Source: an uncultured Collinsella sp.
Lineage (GTDB): Bacteria > Actinomycetota > Coriobacteriia > Coriobacteriales > Coriobacteriaceae
Reading direction: 5' to 3'
NCBI GenBank assembly: GCA_902493375.1
Contig: CABUPH010000004.1
Location: 1-64,000 of the forward strand
Length of the DNA: 64,000 bases
How positions within the stretch are numbered: the stretch's first letter is position 1; every line of letters starts with the position of its first letter. Under the pieces are notes generated by a model that ran no database searches, was not told where the DNA came from, and saw only the letters and a program-made list of their open reading frames with translations. This document shows, piece by piece, positions 53,072-62,793 of the stretch. The position numbers and the translations under genes were made by a program.

Positions 53072-55822
53072 TTAGGCGGAACGCTTCGCCTCGAGCTTGG
53101 CCTGAGCGGCCGCAAGACGAGCGAGGGGTACGCGATAGGGCGAACAGGACACATAGTCCACATCGGCCACGTTGAACAGGCCCTTGATGGACTTGGGGTC
53201 GCCGCCGTGCTCACCGCACACGCCAAAGTGCATGTCGGGGTTGATGGCGCGGCCCTTCTCGACAGCCATGCGCACCAGCTCGAGTACTGCCGTATCGATG
53301 GTCTCGAAGGGGTTGTCCTTCAAGATCTTCTTGTGCATGTACAGCGGGATGAACTTGGCCTCGGCATCGTCACGGGAGAAGCCGAAGGTCGTCTGGGTGA
53401 GGTCGTTGGTGCCGAAGCAGAAGAAGTCTGCGTGATGGGCGATCTCGTCAGCGACCATGCAGGCACGCGGCAGCTCGAGCATCGTGCCCACGGGAATATT
53501 GAGCTCGACGCCTTCCTCGGCGGAAACCTCGGCGATCACGCGCTCGATAACCTCGCGGGTCTGGACATGCTCAGCCGTGATGGAAACAAGCGGAACCATG
53601 ATCTCGGGACGCGGATCGACGCCCTCCTTGATAAGGCGGGCAGCAGCCGTGGCGACGGCGCGAACCTGCATGAGCGGCAGATCGCTAAAGACGACGGACA
53701 GGCGTACGCCGCGTAGGCCGAGCATGGGGTTCGACTCGACCATGCCGTCGATACGGCGCAGGCGGACGCGCAGGACGGCAAGCTCTTCCTCGCTGGCGCC
53801 AGCGGCTTCCTTCTTGGTGATGGCGACCTCGAGCTCGCGAGGATTATCCAGGAACTCATGAAGCGGCGGATCGAGCAGGCGGACGACCACATCGCGACCG
53901 GACATGGTCTTGAACATCGCCAGGAAGTCTTCGGTCTGAACCGTGAGCAGGTCGGCCAGGGCCTGCTGCTTCACGGCTTCATCATCGGACAGAATGAAGC
54001 TCTGGATAATGTTCTTGCGATCGCCCAGGAACATATGCTCGGTGCGGCATAGGCCAATGGCCTCGGCACCAAACTCGAGCGCGAGCGCGGCATCCTCGGG
54101 GTTGTCGGCGTTGACGCGTACGTGGTTGGCGTGGCCGCCGGTCTCGTCCAGACGAATCTCGTCGGCCCAGGACAGGATGGTGTCCAGGTCGCCGGTGAGC
54201 TCGGCCGAAACCAGATCGACGGCGCCGTCGACGACGATACCCTGGGTGCCGTCGATGGAGATGACATCGCCCTCATGCAGCACGCGGTCGCTGCCCTCAA
54301 TGCGCACGACCTTCTCGGCGGCGTCGATGTGGAAGCGCTCAACACCGCAGACGCAGGGCGTACCCATGCCGCGGGCGATAACGGCGGCATGGCTCGTCTT
54401 GCCACCGTGGCTGGTCAGGATGCCCTCGGCGGCGACCATGCCCTTCAGGTCATCGGGGTTGGTCTCCCAACGAACCAGAATGACCTTGTGACCCTCGTTG
54501 GCGCGCGCGACGGCGTCATCGCTCGAGAACACGACCTCGCCCACGGCGGCACCGGGGCTGGCGTTAAGACCGCTGGCCAGCGCCTCGTACTTCTTGGAGG
54601 CATCAAACTGCGGGTGCAGGAGCTGGTCGAGCTGCGCGGGATCGATGCGGCTCACAGCCTCCTCGCGGGTGATCAGGCCCTCCTCGACCATCTCGATGGC
54701 GATACGCAGGGCGGCAGTGGCGGTGCGCTTTCCCACGCGAGTCTGGAGCATCCAGAGCTTACCTTGCTCGATGGTGAACTCGATGTCGCACATATCGCGA
54801 TAGTGATCCTCGAGCGTCAGGAAGACGCGCTCAAGCTCCTCTCCCGCGGACTCGAGGCCCGGGGTAGCCTTGAGGTCGGCGATGGGCTCGGTGTTGCGGA
54901 TGCCGGCGACAACGTCCTCGCCCTGGGCGTTGACCAGAAAGTCGCCGTAGAACTCCTTGGTTCCGTCGGCCGGGTTACGCGTAAAGGCAACACCCGTCGC
55001 AGAGGTCTCGCCCTTATTGCCAAAGGCCATGGCCTGGACGTTGACGGCGGTGCCGAGGTCGTCGGAAATGCCATGCTGCTTGCGGTAGATGCAGGCGCGC
55101 TCGTTCATCCAACTGCCAAAGACGGCCTGGATGGCAAAGCGCAGCTGAAGCTCCGGATCGTGCGGGAAGACGGGCTTGCCGTCGGCGACTTCGAGCTCGG
55201 GATACAGGGCGGCCTCGACGTTCTCGGAGAAGATCCCCTTGAAGGTCTCGACGAGCTCCTGCAGATCCTCGGCCGAAAGCTCGGAATCGACGCGAACACC
55301 GGCGACCAGGCGGGCCTGGGTCAGGGCGTTCTCGAACAGGTCGGCGTCAACACCCATGACGACGTTGGAGAACATCTGGATAAAGCGGCGGTAGCTATCC
55401 CAGGCAAAACGCGAATTTTGCGTCTGGGCGATGAGACCCTGAACGGAATCGTCGTTGAGGCCCAAGTTGAGGACCGTGTCCATCATGCCGGGCATGGAAA
55501 ACGGAGCGCCCGAGCGAACAGACACGAGCAGCGGATCGGAGGCGTCACCGAGCTTCTTGCCGCAGCGGGCCTCGAGGTCGGCGTCGGCGGCAACGATCTC
55601 ATCGAGTGCGCCTTCGGGCCAGACGTTGCCGGCACCGGAGTACTCAACACAAGTCTGGCAGGTAATGGTAAAACCACCGGGAACCGGCAGGCCGATGCGG
55701 CTCATCTCGGCAAGGTTTGCGCCCTTGCCGCCAAGCACAAAGTTCATGGACTTGTCGCCCTCGGTGACACAGGTGCCCTGGGCGTCGGTTCCAAAACGGT
55801 AAACCCTCTTGCAATCGCTCAC
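53072..55822 (-). CDS. ppdK: Pyruvate, phosphate dikinase
   Basis: Interconverts pyruvate + ATP + Pi and PEP + AMP + PPi, feeding glycolysis or gluconeogenesis in anaerobes. The 916-aa protein has the N-terminal ATP-grasp domain (FVLGGKGANLAEMSRIGLPV), the swivelling phosphohistidine domain GGKTSHAAVIARGMGTPCVC, and a C-terminal PEP/pyruvate barrel (FGTNDLTQTTFGFSRDD). The phosphocarrier is His478, and Thr476 two residues before it is the site controlled by the PpsR regulator. GTG start with AGGGGAAG upstream. The unusual upstream region with phased repeats is described separately. ppsR is the next gene upstream. Confidence 0.96.
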   Translation of the reverse strand: MSDCKRVYRFGTDAQGTCVTEGDKSMNFVLGGKGANLAEMSRIGLPVPGGFTITCQTCVEYSGAGNVWPEGALDEIVAADADLEARCGKKLGDASDPLLVSVRSGAPFSMPGMMDTVLNLGLNDDSVQGLIAQTQNSRFAWDSYRRFIQMFSNVVMGVDADLFENALTQARLVAGVRVDSELSAEDLQELVETFKGIFSENVEAALYPELEVADGKPVFPHDPELQLRFAIQAVFGSWMNERACIYRKQHGISDDLGTAVNVQAMAFGNKGETSATGVAFTRNPADGTKEFYGDFLVNAQGEDVVAGIRNTEPIADLKATPGLESAGEELERVFLTLEDHYRDMCDIEFTIEQGKLWMLQTRVGKRTATAALRIAIEMVEEGLITREEAVSRIDPAQLDQLLHPQFDASKKYEALASGLNASPGAAVGEVVFSSDDAVARANEGHKVILVRWETNPDDLKGMVAAEGILTSHGGKTSHAAVIARGMGTPCVCGVERFHIDAAEKVVRIEGSDRVLHEGDVISIDGTQGIVVDGAVDLVSAELTGDLDTILSWADEIRLDETGGHANHVRVNADNPEDAALALEFGAEAIGLCRTEHMFLGDRKNIIQSFILSDDEAVKQQALADLLTVQTEDFLAMFKTMSGRDVVVRLLDPPLHEFLDNPRELEVAITKKEAAGASEEELAVLRVRLRRIDGMVESNPMLGLRGVRLSVVFSDLPLMQVRAVATAAARLIKEGVDPRPEIMVPLVSITAEHVQTREVIERVIAEVSAEEGVELNIPVGTMLELPRACMVADEIAHHADFFCFGTNDLTQTTFGFSRDDAEAKFIPLYMHKKILKDNPFETIDTAVLELVRMAVEKGRAINPDMHFGVCGEHGGDPKSIKGLFNVADVDYVSCSPYRVPLARLAAAQAKLEAKRSA

Positions 55823-55944
55823 GATACTTCCCCTTCCATGCGCTCTCGCGCACGACCGTGGTGACGAATCGACCCGCCGGATGCGGGCCGTGAGGGTACT
55901 ATACGGCGGGCATTGAGCGGGCTTGCGTAGAGGGCGCGGGGTTT

Positions 55945-56033
55945 GGTAAACGTGGTAAATGTGGCGGTAAACGGTAGGTAAAGGTGGTTACCTTATGAAG
56001 ATACCAATGCAAGGGAAATGCAGGTCAAATGCA
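55945..56033. promoter_or_regulatory. Phased direct repeats upstream of ppdK
   Basis: GGTAAA occurs at 55945, 55954, 55966 and 55977 (steps of 9, 12 and 11 bp), and ATGCA at 56007, 56018 and 56029 (exactly 11 bp apart). The rest of the 298-bp gap between ppsR and ppdK is AT-richer than its surroundings and has no gene. A TATAGT on the minus strand near 55899 may be a -10. The arrangement suggests cooperative binding of a regulator to one face of the helix. Confidence 0.55.
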
Positions 56034-56120
56034 AGTTCCTTGCTAAATCGCTTTACCAATATCGTGCATTATTTTTAGATAGTCTTTTAGAGACGGTGCA
56101 TTTTTAGCTACCGAAATGAG

Positions 56121-56996
56121 TTAACTTTGCTGGGCTCGGCGGGCGGTACGTCGGGCACGGGCTTCCCGGATTTCCTCCAAGTGGCTAATGATCTCGGCAG
56201 CGCTTTCCTCGATGGCCTTGCCGTCGGTACGCACCACAAAGCAGCCTAGGCGCTTCATGAGGGAACGGGCTTCCTCGAGCTCGCTACGCACGCTCTCGGG
56301 CTCGGCATAGGAGCCGGCAACGGCACGAGCGTAGTCATCGCCCAAGCGGCTATCGCGAATTTCGGAAATCACATCGACGGTCGAAATCAGGCCAAACAAA
56401 CGCATTGGGTCGACCTCGTAAATCGACTTAGGCGGCTCCATGCCATGGGCCAACGGAACATTGGCAACCTTGTAACCCTGATAGGCCAAATACATCGACA
56501 GCGGCGTCTTGGACGTGCGGGATACGCCCAGCAGCACGATATCGGCCCCCGAAAGGTCGTCGCAGCCGCGTCCATCATCGTGCTCAACGAAATACTCCAT
56601 GGCCTCGATACGATGGAAATAGCGGTCATCGGTCCTGTGAATCACGCCCGCGACGCCCTTGGGCGGCACACCGATGAGCGACGACAGCACGGCGAGCGTC
56701 GGGCCGATCAGGTCGACCGAGCGAATATGCAGCATGCCCAGGTAATCGAGCACACGAGCACGTAGCGCCGGATCGACAATGGTATGGAACACGGCGATAT
56801 CGCGATGGTCGGCATCGACGCGCGGCCCCACAAATGACTTGACCTGATCCACGGAGGTCACCTTAGGCAGGCGCAAAACGCGAAAAGCCCCTTCATCAAA
56901 TTGCCCGGACGCCGCAAGCACCACCTCACAAGCGGTATCACCGAGCGAGTCGGAGATAACGATAACGGTGGGACGAGCGGTGACCGGGCAATCCAT
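56121..56996 (-). CDS. ppsR: PPDK regulatory protein (bifunctional kinase/phosphorylase)
   Basis: DUF299 enzyme that inactivates PPDK by ADP-dependent phosphorylation of the threonine next to the catalytic histidine and reverses it by phosphorolysis. The 291-aa protein has the N-terminal VIVISDSLGDTACEVV, the P-loop-like GVSRTSKTPLSMYLA and GYKVANVPLAHGMEPP. ATG with AAAGGAG upstream. The target Thr is present in the neighbouring ppdK product. Confidence 0.94.
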   Translation of the reverse strand: MDCPVTARPTVIVISDSLGDTACEVVLAASGQFDEGAFRVLRLPKVTSVDQVKSFVGPRVDADHRDIAVFHTIVDPALRARVLDYLGMLHIRSVDLIGPTLAVLSSLIGVPPKGVAGVIHRTDDRYFHRIEAMEYFVEHDDGRGCDDLSGADIVLLGVSRTSKTPLSMYLAYQGYKVANVPLAHGMEPPKSIYEVDPMRLFGLISTVDVISEIRDSRLGDDYARAVAGSYAEPESVRSELEEARSLMKRLGCFVVRTDGKAIEESAAEIISHLEEIREARARRTARRAQQS

Positions 56997-57030
56997 ACGG
57001 GGCTCCTTTTGCGCTTATGCGCAATCTGGC

Positions 57031-59127
57031 TTACTTTTTGCGGGCAAGCTCACCGATGTTGGCGATGCCGGAGAAAACGGCCTCGAAGCGGTTGAGCAGC
57101 TTAAGGCGATTATCGCGAAGCTGCTCGTCCTTGTCCATGACCATGACCTCATCGAAGAAACGGTCAATGGGCGCACGCAGGGCGGCGAGGGCGGCAAATG
57201 CGGCCGGGTAATCCTCGGCAGCGAGAGCAGCATCGACGGCGGTCTGAGCGGCCTCGGAGGCGTCGGCAAGCGCAAGCTCAACCTCGCCCATCAGGGCGCG
57301 GTCGTACTCCGCACCCAGCTCGGGCTTGGAGATGTGCGCGGCGCGGGCATAGGCGGTAGCCAGGTTGTCGAAGGTCTCGGCGTCGTTCTTGCGGGCCTCG
57401 TCGAGGGCGGCGCAGCGGGCGAAGAAGACGGACGGGGCGATGATGTGCACCGCGGAGACGGCGGCGACGGTATCGGCCGGGATCTTCTCGTCGCGGGCCA
57501 TGCTCACCAGGCGGCCATGGAAGAAGTCGCGAACCTGCTGGGCGACCTCGGCGGCGTCGAACTCAATGCCTTGCTCACTGTAGAGCTCGAGGGCGAAGTC
57601 GATGAGCGACGTGGGGTCAATCGGCAGGCGGTCGCGCAGGATGTTGATGATGCCGATAGCGGCACGACGCAGCGCATAGGGGTCTGAAGAGCCGGTCGGG
57701 GGCTCGCCGATGGAAAAGATACCGGCGATGGTATCGAGCTTGTCGGCGCAGGCCACAATGCAGCCAGCGGTGCCCTCGGGCAGCTCGTCACCGGCAAAGC
57801 GAGGACGATAGTGATCGCGAATAGCATGGGCAACCTCGTCGTTCTCCCCCATCGCGGTCGCGTAATAACCGCCCATCACGCCCTGCTGGCTCGTGAACTC
57901 GACGACGGCGTTGGACACCAGGTCAGCCTTGCACAGGTGCGCGGCGCGAGCAGCGTCGGCGGCAAGATGGGCGCCCAGGTGAGCCTCGCGGGCGATAGCG
58001 AGCGCGAGCTGCTCGATGCGCTCGGACTTGGCGAGCACGCTACCGAGCTTCTCCTGGAAGGCAACCTTGGCCAGACGCTCACGGAACTCGTCGAGGGAGA
58101 TCTTCAGGTCCTCCTCGTAGAAGAACTTTGCGTCGTCCAGACGGGCGCGCACGACGCGCTCGTTGCCGTCGATCACGCGCTCGGCGTTCTCGGGCTTGCT
58201 GTTGGAGACGACCACGAACTCACGCGTGAGCTTGCCCTCGCCGTCATAGATCGGGAAGTAGCGCTGGTTGGTGAGCATGGACTCGCAGATGATCTCGTGC
58301 GGGACCTTGAGGAACTCCTCATCGAAAGTACCAACGAGCACCGTCGGCCACTCGCAGAGGTTGATAACCTCCTCGAAGACCTTCTTGGGCGTATCGACAT
58401 GGCAGCCGGGACGGGCAGCCTCGACCTCAGCGATACCGGCGAGGATGGCCTCGCGACGACGCTCGGCAGAAAGCACGCCGGCGTCCTCGAGCACCTGCTC
58501 GTAGACGGCGGGGCTGGCAACCACATGGTCGCCAGGGCCAAGTACACGATGACCACGCGTGGTGTTGCCGCTCGTCACGTCGGCAAACGACACGGGCACA
58601 ACGTCCTCGCCCAGAAGGCAGCAAATCCAACGGACCGGACGAACAAAGGTCGCATGCTCGTGACCCCAGCGCTGGCTGCGGTAGTTGGGCCACTGCAGGC
58701 CGGCGATGGTCTTCTCGCACAGAGCGGTCAGAATCGGCGTAGCCGGTGCGGAGGGAATATTCTTCTCGGCGAACACATACTCACGACCGTCAGTGTCCTC
58801 GCGACGGACCAGGTCCTCGGCAGCCACACCGCACTTGCGGGCGAAGCCCTGGGCGGCCTTGGTGGCGTTACCGTCAGCGTCGAAGGCAATGTTGGCCGCG
58901 GGGCCACGCTTGACCTCGTGAACCTCATCGGTCGCGGTGGCGACGTCGGCAACGAGTGCAGCCAGACGACGCGGGCTCGAGATCACGCGGACCTCGCCGT
59001 GGGCCAGACCGGCCTCGTCGAGACCCTTGGCGATCATGGTGCCAAGCTGCTTGACGGCATTATTCAGCGGTGCAGAGGGCATTTCCTCCGTACCGATCTC
59101 AAACAGGAAATCCTTAGCGTCTGCCAT
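57031..59127 (-). CDS. glyS: Glycyl-tRNA synthetase beta subunit
   Basis: Beta chain of the tetrameric (alpha2beta2) bacterial glycyl-tRNA synthetase; binds tRNA. The 698-aa protein begins FLFEIGTEEMPSAPLNNAVKQL and has FVRPVRWICCLL, RVVRARLDDAKFFYEEDLK, SNAVVEFTSQQGVMGGYYA and DPYALRRAAIGIINIL. Length is normal. Start 3 nt after glyQ. Confidence 0.96.
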   Translation of the reverse strand: MADAKDFLFEIGTEEMPSAPLNNAVKQLGTMIAKGLDEAGLAHGEVRVISSPRRLAALVADVATATDEVHEVKRGPAANIAFDADGNATKAAQGFARKCGVAAEDLVRREDTDGREYVFAEKNIPSAPATPILTALCEKTIAGLQWPNYRSQRWGHEHATFVRPVRWICCLLGEDVVPVSFADVTSGNTTRGHRVLGPGDHVVASPAVYEQVLEDAGVLSAERRREAILAGIAEVEAARPGCHVDTPKKVFEEVINLCEWPTVLVGTFDEEFLKVPHEIICESMLTNQRYFPIYDGEGKLTREFVVVSNSKPENAERVIDGNERVVRARLDDAKFFYEEDLKISLDEFRERLAKVAFQEKLGSVLAKSERIEQLALAIAREAHLGAHLAADAARAAHLCKADLVSNAVVEFTSQQGVMGGYYATAMGENDEVAHAIRDHYRPRFAGDELPEGTAGCIVACADKLDTIAGIFSIGEPPTGSSDPYALRRAAIGIINILRDRLPIDPTSLIDFALELYSEQGIEFDAAEVAQQVRDFFHGRLVSMARDEKIPADTVAAVSAVHIIAPSVFFARCAALDEARKNDAETFDNLATAYARAAHISKPELGAEYDRALMGEVELALADASEAAQTAVDAALAAEDYPAAFAALAALRAPIDRFFDEVMVMDKDEQLRDNRLKLLNRFEAVFSGIANIGELARKK

Positions 59128-59130
59128 GGC

Positions 59131-60042
59131 TTACGCCACCTCGCCTTCCTGGTCGGCATTCTCGTTGACTCCGGCGACCTCGGCCATATAGGCCTCGCAG
59201 CACGCCTTGGCGACGGCGCGGACGCGCAGGATGTAGTTGGCACGCTCGACCGCGGACAGCGCGCCACGGGCATCGAGCAGGTTGAAAGCGTGGCTGCACT
59301 TCATGACGCAGTCGTACGCCGGCAGCGGAAGCTTGCGCTCCAGGCAGGAGTGGCACTCGGCCTCGTAGTCGTCAAACTTCTGACGCATCATCTCGACATT
59401 GGCGACCTCAAAGTTATAAGCACTGAACTCGCGCTCATTCTCCAAGAACACGTCGCCGTAGGTCATGGGCGTGCCGTCGGGCAGGTAGCTCCACACCAGG
59501 TCGTAGACGGAGTTGACGCCCTGGGCATACATGGCGATACGCTCCAGGCCGTAGGTGATCTCGACGGGCACGGGGTCGACCTCGATGCCGCCCACCTGCT
59601 GGAAGTACGTAAACTGCGTGACCTCCATGCCGTTGAGCCAAACCTCCCAGCCAAGGCCCCAGGCGCCCAGGGTCGGGCTCTCCCAGTCGTCCTCGACAAA
59701 GCGGACGTCATGGTCGTTGGGGTCCAGGCCAATGGCGGCCAGCGAACCAAGGTAGAGCTCCTGGGCGTTGACCGGCGAGGGCTTGATGAGCACCTGGAAC
59801 TGATAGTAGTGCTGCATGCGGTTGGGGTTCTCGCCGTAGCGGCCGTCGGCGGGACGGCGGCAAGGCTGCGCATAGCAGGTGCGCCACTCGGCGGGACCGA
59901 GCGAGCGCAGCGTGGTCGCGGTATGGAAGGTACCGGCACCGACCTCGGAGTCATAGGGCTGCATAATGACGCAGCCCTGCTCGCCCCAGTACTGCTGGAG
60001 GCGCAGGATGATGTCTTGGAAGGAAAGCGATGAAGCGTTCAT
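59131..60042 (-). CDS. glyQ: Glycyl-tRNA synthetase alpha subunit
   Basis: Class II catalytic alpha chain. The 303-aa product has [79 protein letters not shown] and [23 protein letters not shown] with AGAGG just upstream. Forms an operon with glyS. Confidence 0.97.
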   Translation of the reverse strand: MNASSLSFQDIILRLQQYWGEQGCVIMQPYDSEVGAGTFHTATTLRSLGPAEWRTCYAQPCRRPADGRYGENPNRMQHYYQFQVLIKPSPVNAQELYLGSLAAIGLDPNDHDVRFVEDDWESPTLGAWGLGWEVWLNGMEVTQFTYFQQVGGIEVDPVPVEITYGLERIAMYAQGVNSVYDLVWSYLPDGTPMTYGDVFLENEREFSAYNFEVANVEMMRQKFDDYEAECHSCLERKLPLPAYDCVMKCSHAFNLLDARGALSAVERANYILRVRAVAKACCEAYMAEVAGVNENADQEGEVA

Positions 60043-60101
60043 GCCTCTAATATCCCCTCGTCGAAACGATTACACGGTTAGGTACTGTACTATAGCGGTT
60101 T

Positions 60102-60665
60102 TTAGTCGATAGCGCCGATGCGGTTGAGCGGCCAGTAGCGAACGAGTGCCACGGCCATTAAATCGGAGCGGTCGACCGGCCCAAAATAGCGAGAGTCGGC
60201 AGAGTTTTCGCGGTTGTCGCCCATCACCCACACGCACCCGTCGGGAACGGTGTAGGGATAGCTTACCTGAGCGCCGGGCGCTTGGACCGAAAGCGGCCAG
60301 CTCATGCCCGCCGTATAGTCCTCGTCGAGCGCTTGGCCGTCAACGACCACCTTGCCGTCCTGCAGGTCAACCGTCTGGCCGGCCGTGGCAATTACGCGCT
60401 TGACAAGAACATCATGCTCGGAGGTGCCATCGGGGTTGTGAAACACCACGATATCGCCCTGCTTGACGGGCTGACCGAGCTCGAGGCTCACCTTTTGCGC
60501 CAGGATCTGGTCGCCAATCTCGATTGTGTCCTCCATAGAGCCGGTGGGCACCACAAAGGGCTCGACCACAAAGGTGCGGATCAGGAAGGTGGCCACAAGC
60601 GCGATCGCGATGACCGCGATCCACTCAAAAGCGCCCCTCAACGCGGAATGTTGCGTAGGAACCAT
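60102..60665 (-). CDS. lepB: Signal peptidase I
   Basis: Membrane serine protease that removes signal peptides. The 187-aa protein has one N-terminal membrane helix (WIAVIAIALVATFLIRTFVV), then the catalytic serine motif VPTGSMEDTI, the lysine region DVLVKRVIATAGQ and GDNRENSADSRYFGPV. ATG 60665 with GAGGAG 5 nt upstream; the GTG at 60671 overlaps the trmD stop. Confidence 0.95.
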   Translation of the reverse strand: MVPTQHSALRGAFEWIAVIAIALVATFLIRTFVVEPFVVPTGSMEDTIEIGDQILAQKVSLELGQPVKQGDIVVFHNPDGTSEHDVLVKRVIATAGQTVDLQDGKVVVDGQALDEDYTAGMSWPLSVQAPGAQVSYPYTVPDGCVWVMGDNRENSADSRYFGPVDRSDLMAVALVRYWPLNRIGAID

Positions 60666-60667
60666 AC

Positions 60668-61426
60668 TCACTCCTCGCTCTGCGAATACGAAGCGTCAAG
60701 GATCTCCTGCGCGTAAGCGCGCTCCTCGGGCGTGAGCCGCGCCGTCTCGATCAGGTCGGGACGCCAGCGACAGGTGCGCTCGATGGCATTCTTGCGGCGC
60801 CAGGCATCGACCTTGGCGTGATCGCCGCTCACGAGCACCGGAGGAACGCCCTCGCCGTTGAACTCGGCGGGGCGGGTGTACTGCGCGTACTCGAGCAGGC
60901 CTCCGTCCTCGGCGGTCGAGAACGACTCGTCCACGTTGCTCATCTCGTCGCCCAGGGCGCCGGGAATCAGGCGTACGACGGCATCGGCAACGACCATAGC
61001 GGGAAGCTCGCCGCCCGTGAGCACGTAGTCGCCGATCGACAGACGCTCATCGGCATACGCATATGCGCGCTCGTCGACACCCTCGTAACGGCTGCAAACA
61101 AACAGCAGGCGCTCGCTTTTGAGCAGACGCTCGGCCACATGCTGCGTAAAAGGCTCGCCACAGGGGGTAAAGAACACCACAGTGGGCTTGGGACCCTCGG
61201 AGCTGATGGCCTCGATTGCCTCGGCAATAGGCTCGACCTTCATGAGCATGCCCTGCCCGCCGCCGTACGGCTCGTCATCGACGGTACGATGGCGGTCGTG
61301 CGTCCAGTCGCGCAGGTTATACGCCTTAAAATCAAAAAGGCCGGCCTTGCGGGCGCGACCCAAGATCGATGTGGACATGACGGGCTCAAACATCTCGGGA
61401 AAGACCGAAAGGGTCTCAATCAGCAT
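60668..61426 (-). CDS. trmD: tRNA (guanine-37-N1)-methyltransferase
   Basis: SPOUT-family (trefoil knot) enzyme that methylates G37 next to the anticodon, preventing frameshifting. The 252-aa protein has TLSVFPEMFEPVMSTSILGRA, DDEPYGGGQGMLMKVEPI, FVCSRYEGVDERA and IGDYVLTGGELPAMVV. ATG with GGGAGG 5 nt upstream. Part of rpsP-khpA-rimM-trmD. Confidence 0.97.
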   Translation of the reverse strand: MLIETLSVFPEMFEPVMSTSILGRARKAGLFDFKAYNLRDWTHDRHRTVDDEPYGGGQGMLMKVEPIAEAIEAISSEGPKPTVVFFTPCGEPFTQHVAERLLKSERLLFVCSRYEGVDERAYAYADERLSIGDYVLTGGELPAMVVADAVVRLIPGALGDEMSNVDESFSTAEDGGLLEYAQYTRPAEFNGEGVPPVLVSGDHAKVDAWRRKNAIERTCRWRPDLIETARLTPEERAYAQEILDASYSQSEE

Positions 61427-61436
61427 GTTGTCCTCC

Positions 61437-61958
61437 CTACTTGTCCATACCGATCAGGCCGTCCATCACGTGGACGGAAATTGTTCCTGTGTCGGGAAGA
61501 TCGAGCACGACCTGCTCGATCACGGGAATCAGTACCTCGCCGTACCGATCACCCTCGACAACCCAAACATCGTTAGCGGGCGTCGACATGATCTCGACGA
61601 TCGTGCCGAGCGAACCGAAGCGCTCGTCGACCAACTCGCGACCCATCAGGTCGGTATAGGCAGCGTCGAGCGAATCGAGCTCAAAGTCGTCACGATTTGC
61701 CAGCACGTAGCATCCCGTGATGCCCTCGGCGGCCGTCAAGTCGTCAATGCCCTCAAACGAGACCAGATCGCCATCGCCCGTATCGGTGACGGACACGACC
61801 GTGCAAAAGCGGTCGCGCTTGAGCGCCGGCGGCGTCAGGGCGACGCGCATACCCGGCTCTAATACAGAAGGAAGCCCCCGCAGCGGCTGCGCGAGGACCT
61901 CCCCCTTCCTTCCGTGCGGCTTGACCACACGGGCGATGTTTTTGTACTGGGACCTCAA
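61437..61958 (-). CDS. rimM: Ribosome maturation factor RimM
   Basis: Binds S19 and aids 30S head maturation. The 173-aa product has the N-terminal RimM barrel (IARVVKPHGRKGEVLAQPL) and a PRC-barrel (DLMGRELVDERFGSLGTIVEI, VWVVEGDRYGEVLIPVIEQVV). The start is a TTG at 61958, 4 nt after khpA; a downstream GTG in the conserved part is less likely. Confidence 0.93.
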   Translation of the reverse strand: MRSQYKNIARVVKPHGRKGEVLAQPLRGLPSVLEPGMRVALTPPALKRDRFCTVVSVTDTGDGDLVSFEGIDDLTAAEGITGCYVLANRDDFELDSLDAAYTDLMGRELVDERFGSLGTIVEIMSTPANDVWVVEGDRYGEVLIPVIEQVVLDLPDTGTISVHVMDGLIGMDK

Positions 61959-61962
61959 GGTC

Positions 61963-62247
61963 CTAGCCCAGAACCTCTACCTCGACAGCAGTGTCGAGGC
62001 GAGCGGCCAGTGCACGGGCGAGCGTGCGAATGGCCTTGATGGTACGGCCACGACGGCCGATGACCTTAGCGACGTCATCCTCGGCGACCGAAACCTCAAT
62101 CGTAGAGGCGTCGTCACCATCGATGACCTCAAGGCTCACGGAATCCGGGTCGTCGACGATCTGAACAACGAGATATTCGACGAGATCAGCGATGCGATCT
62201 GAGAGCATTGCCTCACCCTCGAGCTGTGCAGCGTCAACCTCAGGCAC
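61963..62247 (-). CDS. khpA: KH-domain RNA-binding protein KhpA
   Basis: Small RNA-binding protein, 94 aa, with the type II KH core DVAKVIGRRGRTIKAIRTLA. KhpA relatives, often paired with KhpB, affect cell elongation and translation in Gram-positive bacteria. An N-terminal addition of about 14 residues precedes the usual start. GTG at 62247 with GAGGAG in the rpsP tail; the gap is 3 nt. Confidence 0.94.
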   Translation of the reverse strand: MPEVDAAQLEGEAMLSDRIADLVEYLVVQIVDDPDSVSLEVIDGDDASTIEVSVAEDDVAKVIGRRGRTIKAIRTLARALAARLDTAVEVEVLG

Positions 62248-62250
62248 GAT

Positions 62251-62592
62251 TTACTCCTCGGCGCCCTCAGCGGCCTCAGCGGCAGCCTTAGCGGCCTCGG
62301 CCTCTTTGGCGAGCTGCTTCTTGGACTTCTTGACGACGGTCTCGGTCTTCTCGCCCTCATTGGCGGCCTTGACCAGAGCGGCGACGGCGTCGGTAAGCTG
62401 AGCGCCCTTGGACTGCCAGTCGGCGATCTTCTCGAGGTCGAGGTTGATGGTCTTGGGGGCGGTCATCGGGTTGTAGCGGCCAACCTCCTCGATGATACGA
62501 CCGTCACGCGGGGCGCGGGAATCGGCGACGACGACACGGTAGTACGGACGCTTCTTAGCGCCGTGACGAGCAAGGCGAATCTTGACTGCCAA
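62251..62592 (-). CDS. rpsP: 30S ribosomal protein S16
   Basis: Small-subunit assembly protein, 113 aa. It begins [20 protein letters not shown] and has [23 protein letters not shown] 30-residue Lys/Ala/Glu-rich C-terminal tail goes beyond the usual 80-90 residues. The start is a TTG at 62592 with GGAGGAG 6 nt upstream. Confidence 0.96.
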   Translation of the reverse strand: MAVKIRLARHGAKKRPYYRVVVADSRAPRDGRIIEEVGRYNPMTAPKTINLDLEKIADWQSKGAQLTDAVAALVKAANEGEKTETVVKKSKKQLAKEAEAAKAAAEAAEGAEE

Positions 62593-62721
62593 AGGAAACT
62601 CCTCCAACCAAGCAGCTTTAGGCTGCAACTACAAACAAACAGTTGAACATAATACGCCATCGACGCGGGCAGGTGAAGTCCGTGAGACCAACTTCTTCGG
62701 TGTAGTCGAGGGCAAATCCAT

Positions 62722-62749
62722 ATCTTAGACAAGAATTCGGGATTTGCAA
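62722..62749 (-). promoter_or_regulatory. Promoter of the rpsP operon
   Basis: TTGCAA (62744-62749), a 16-bp spacer and TAAGAT (62722-62727) on the minus strand; the leader would be about 120 nt. Confidence 0.65.
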
Positions 62750-62781
62750 GCACATACACGCACCCCACATGAGCTGCGCGG

Positions 62782-62787
62782 TATACT
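62782..62787 (+). promoter_or_regulatory. -10 element of dinB (leaderless)
   Basis: TATACT ends 6 nt before the dinB ATG, so transcription should begin at or next to the start codon. No good -35 and no LexA-type box were seen. Confidence 0.5.
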
Positions 62788-62793
62788 CATGAC

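Noticed and set aside
54122..55864. A 580-codon plus-strand frame opposite ppdK
   Set aside because: Antisense shadow; no recognisable protein features.
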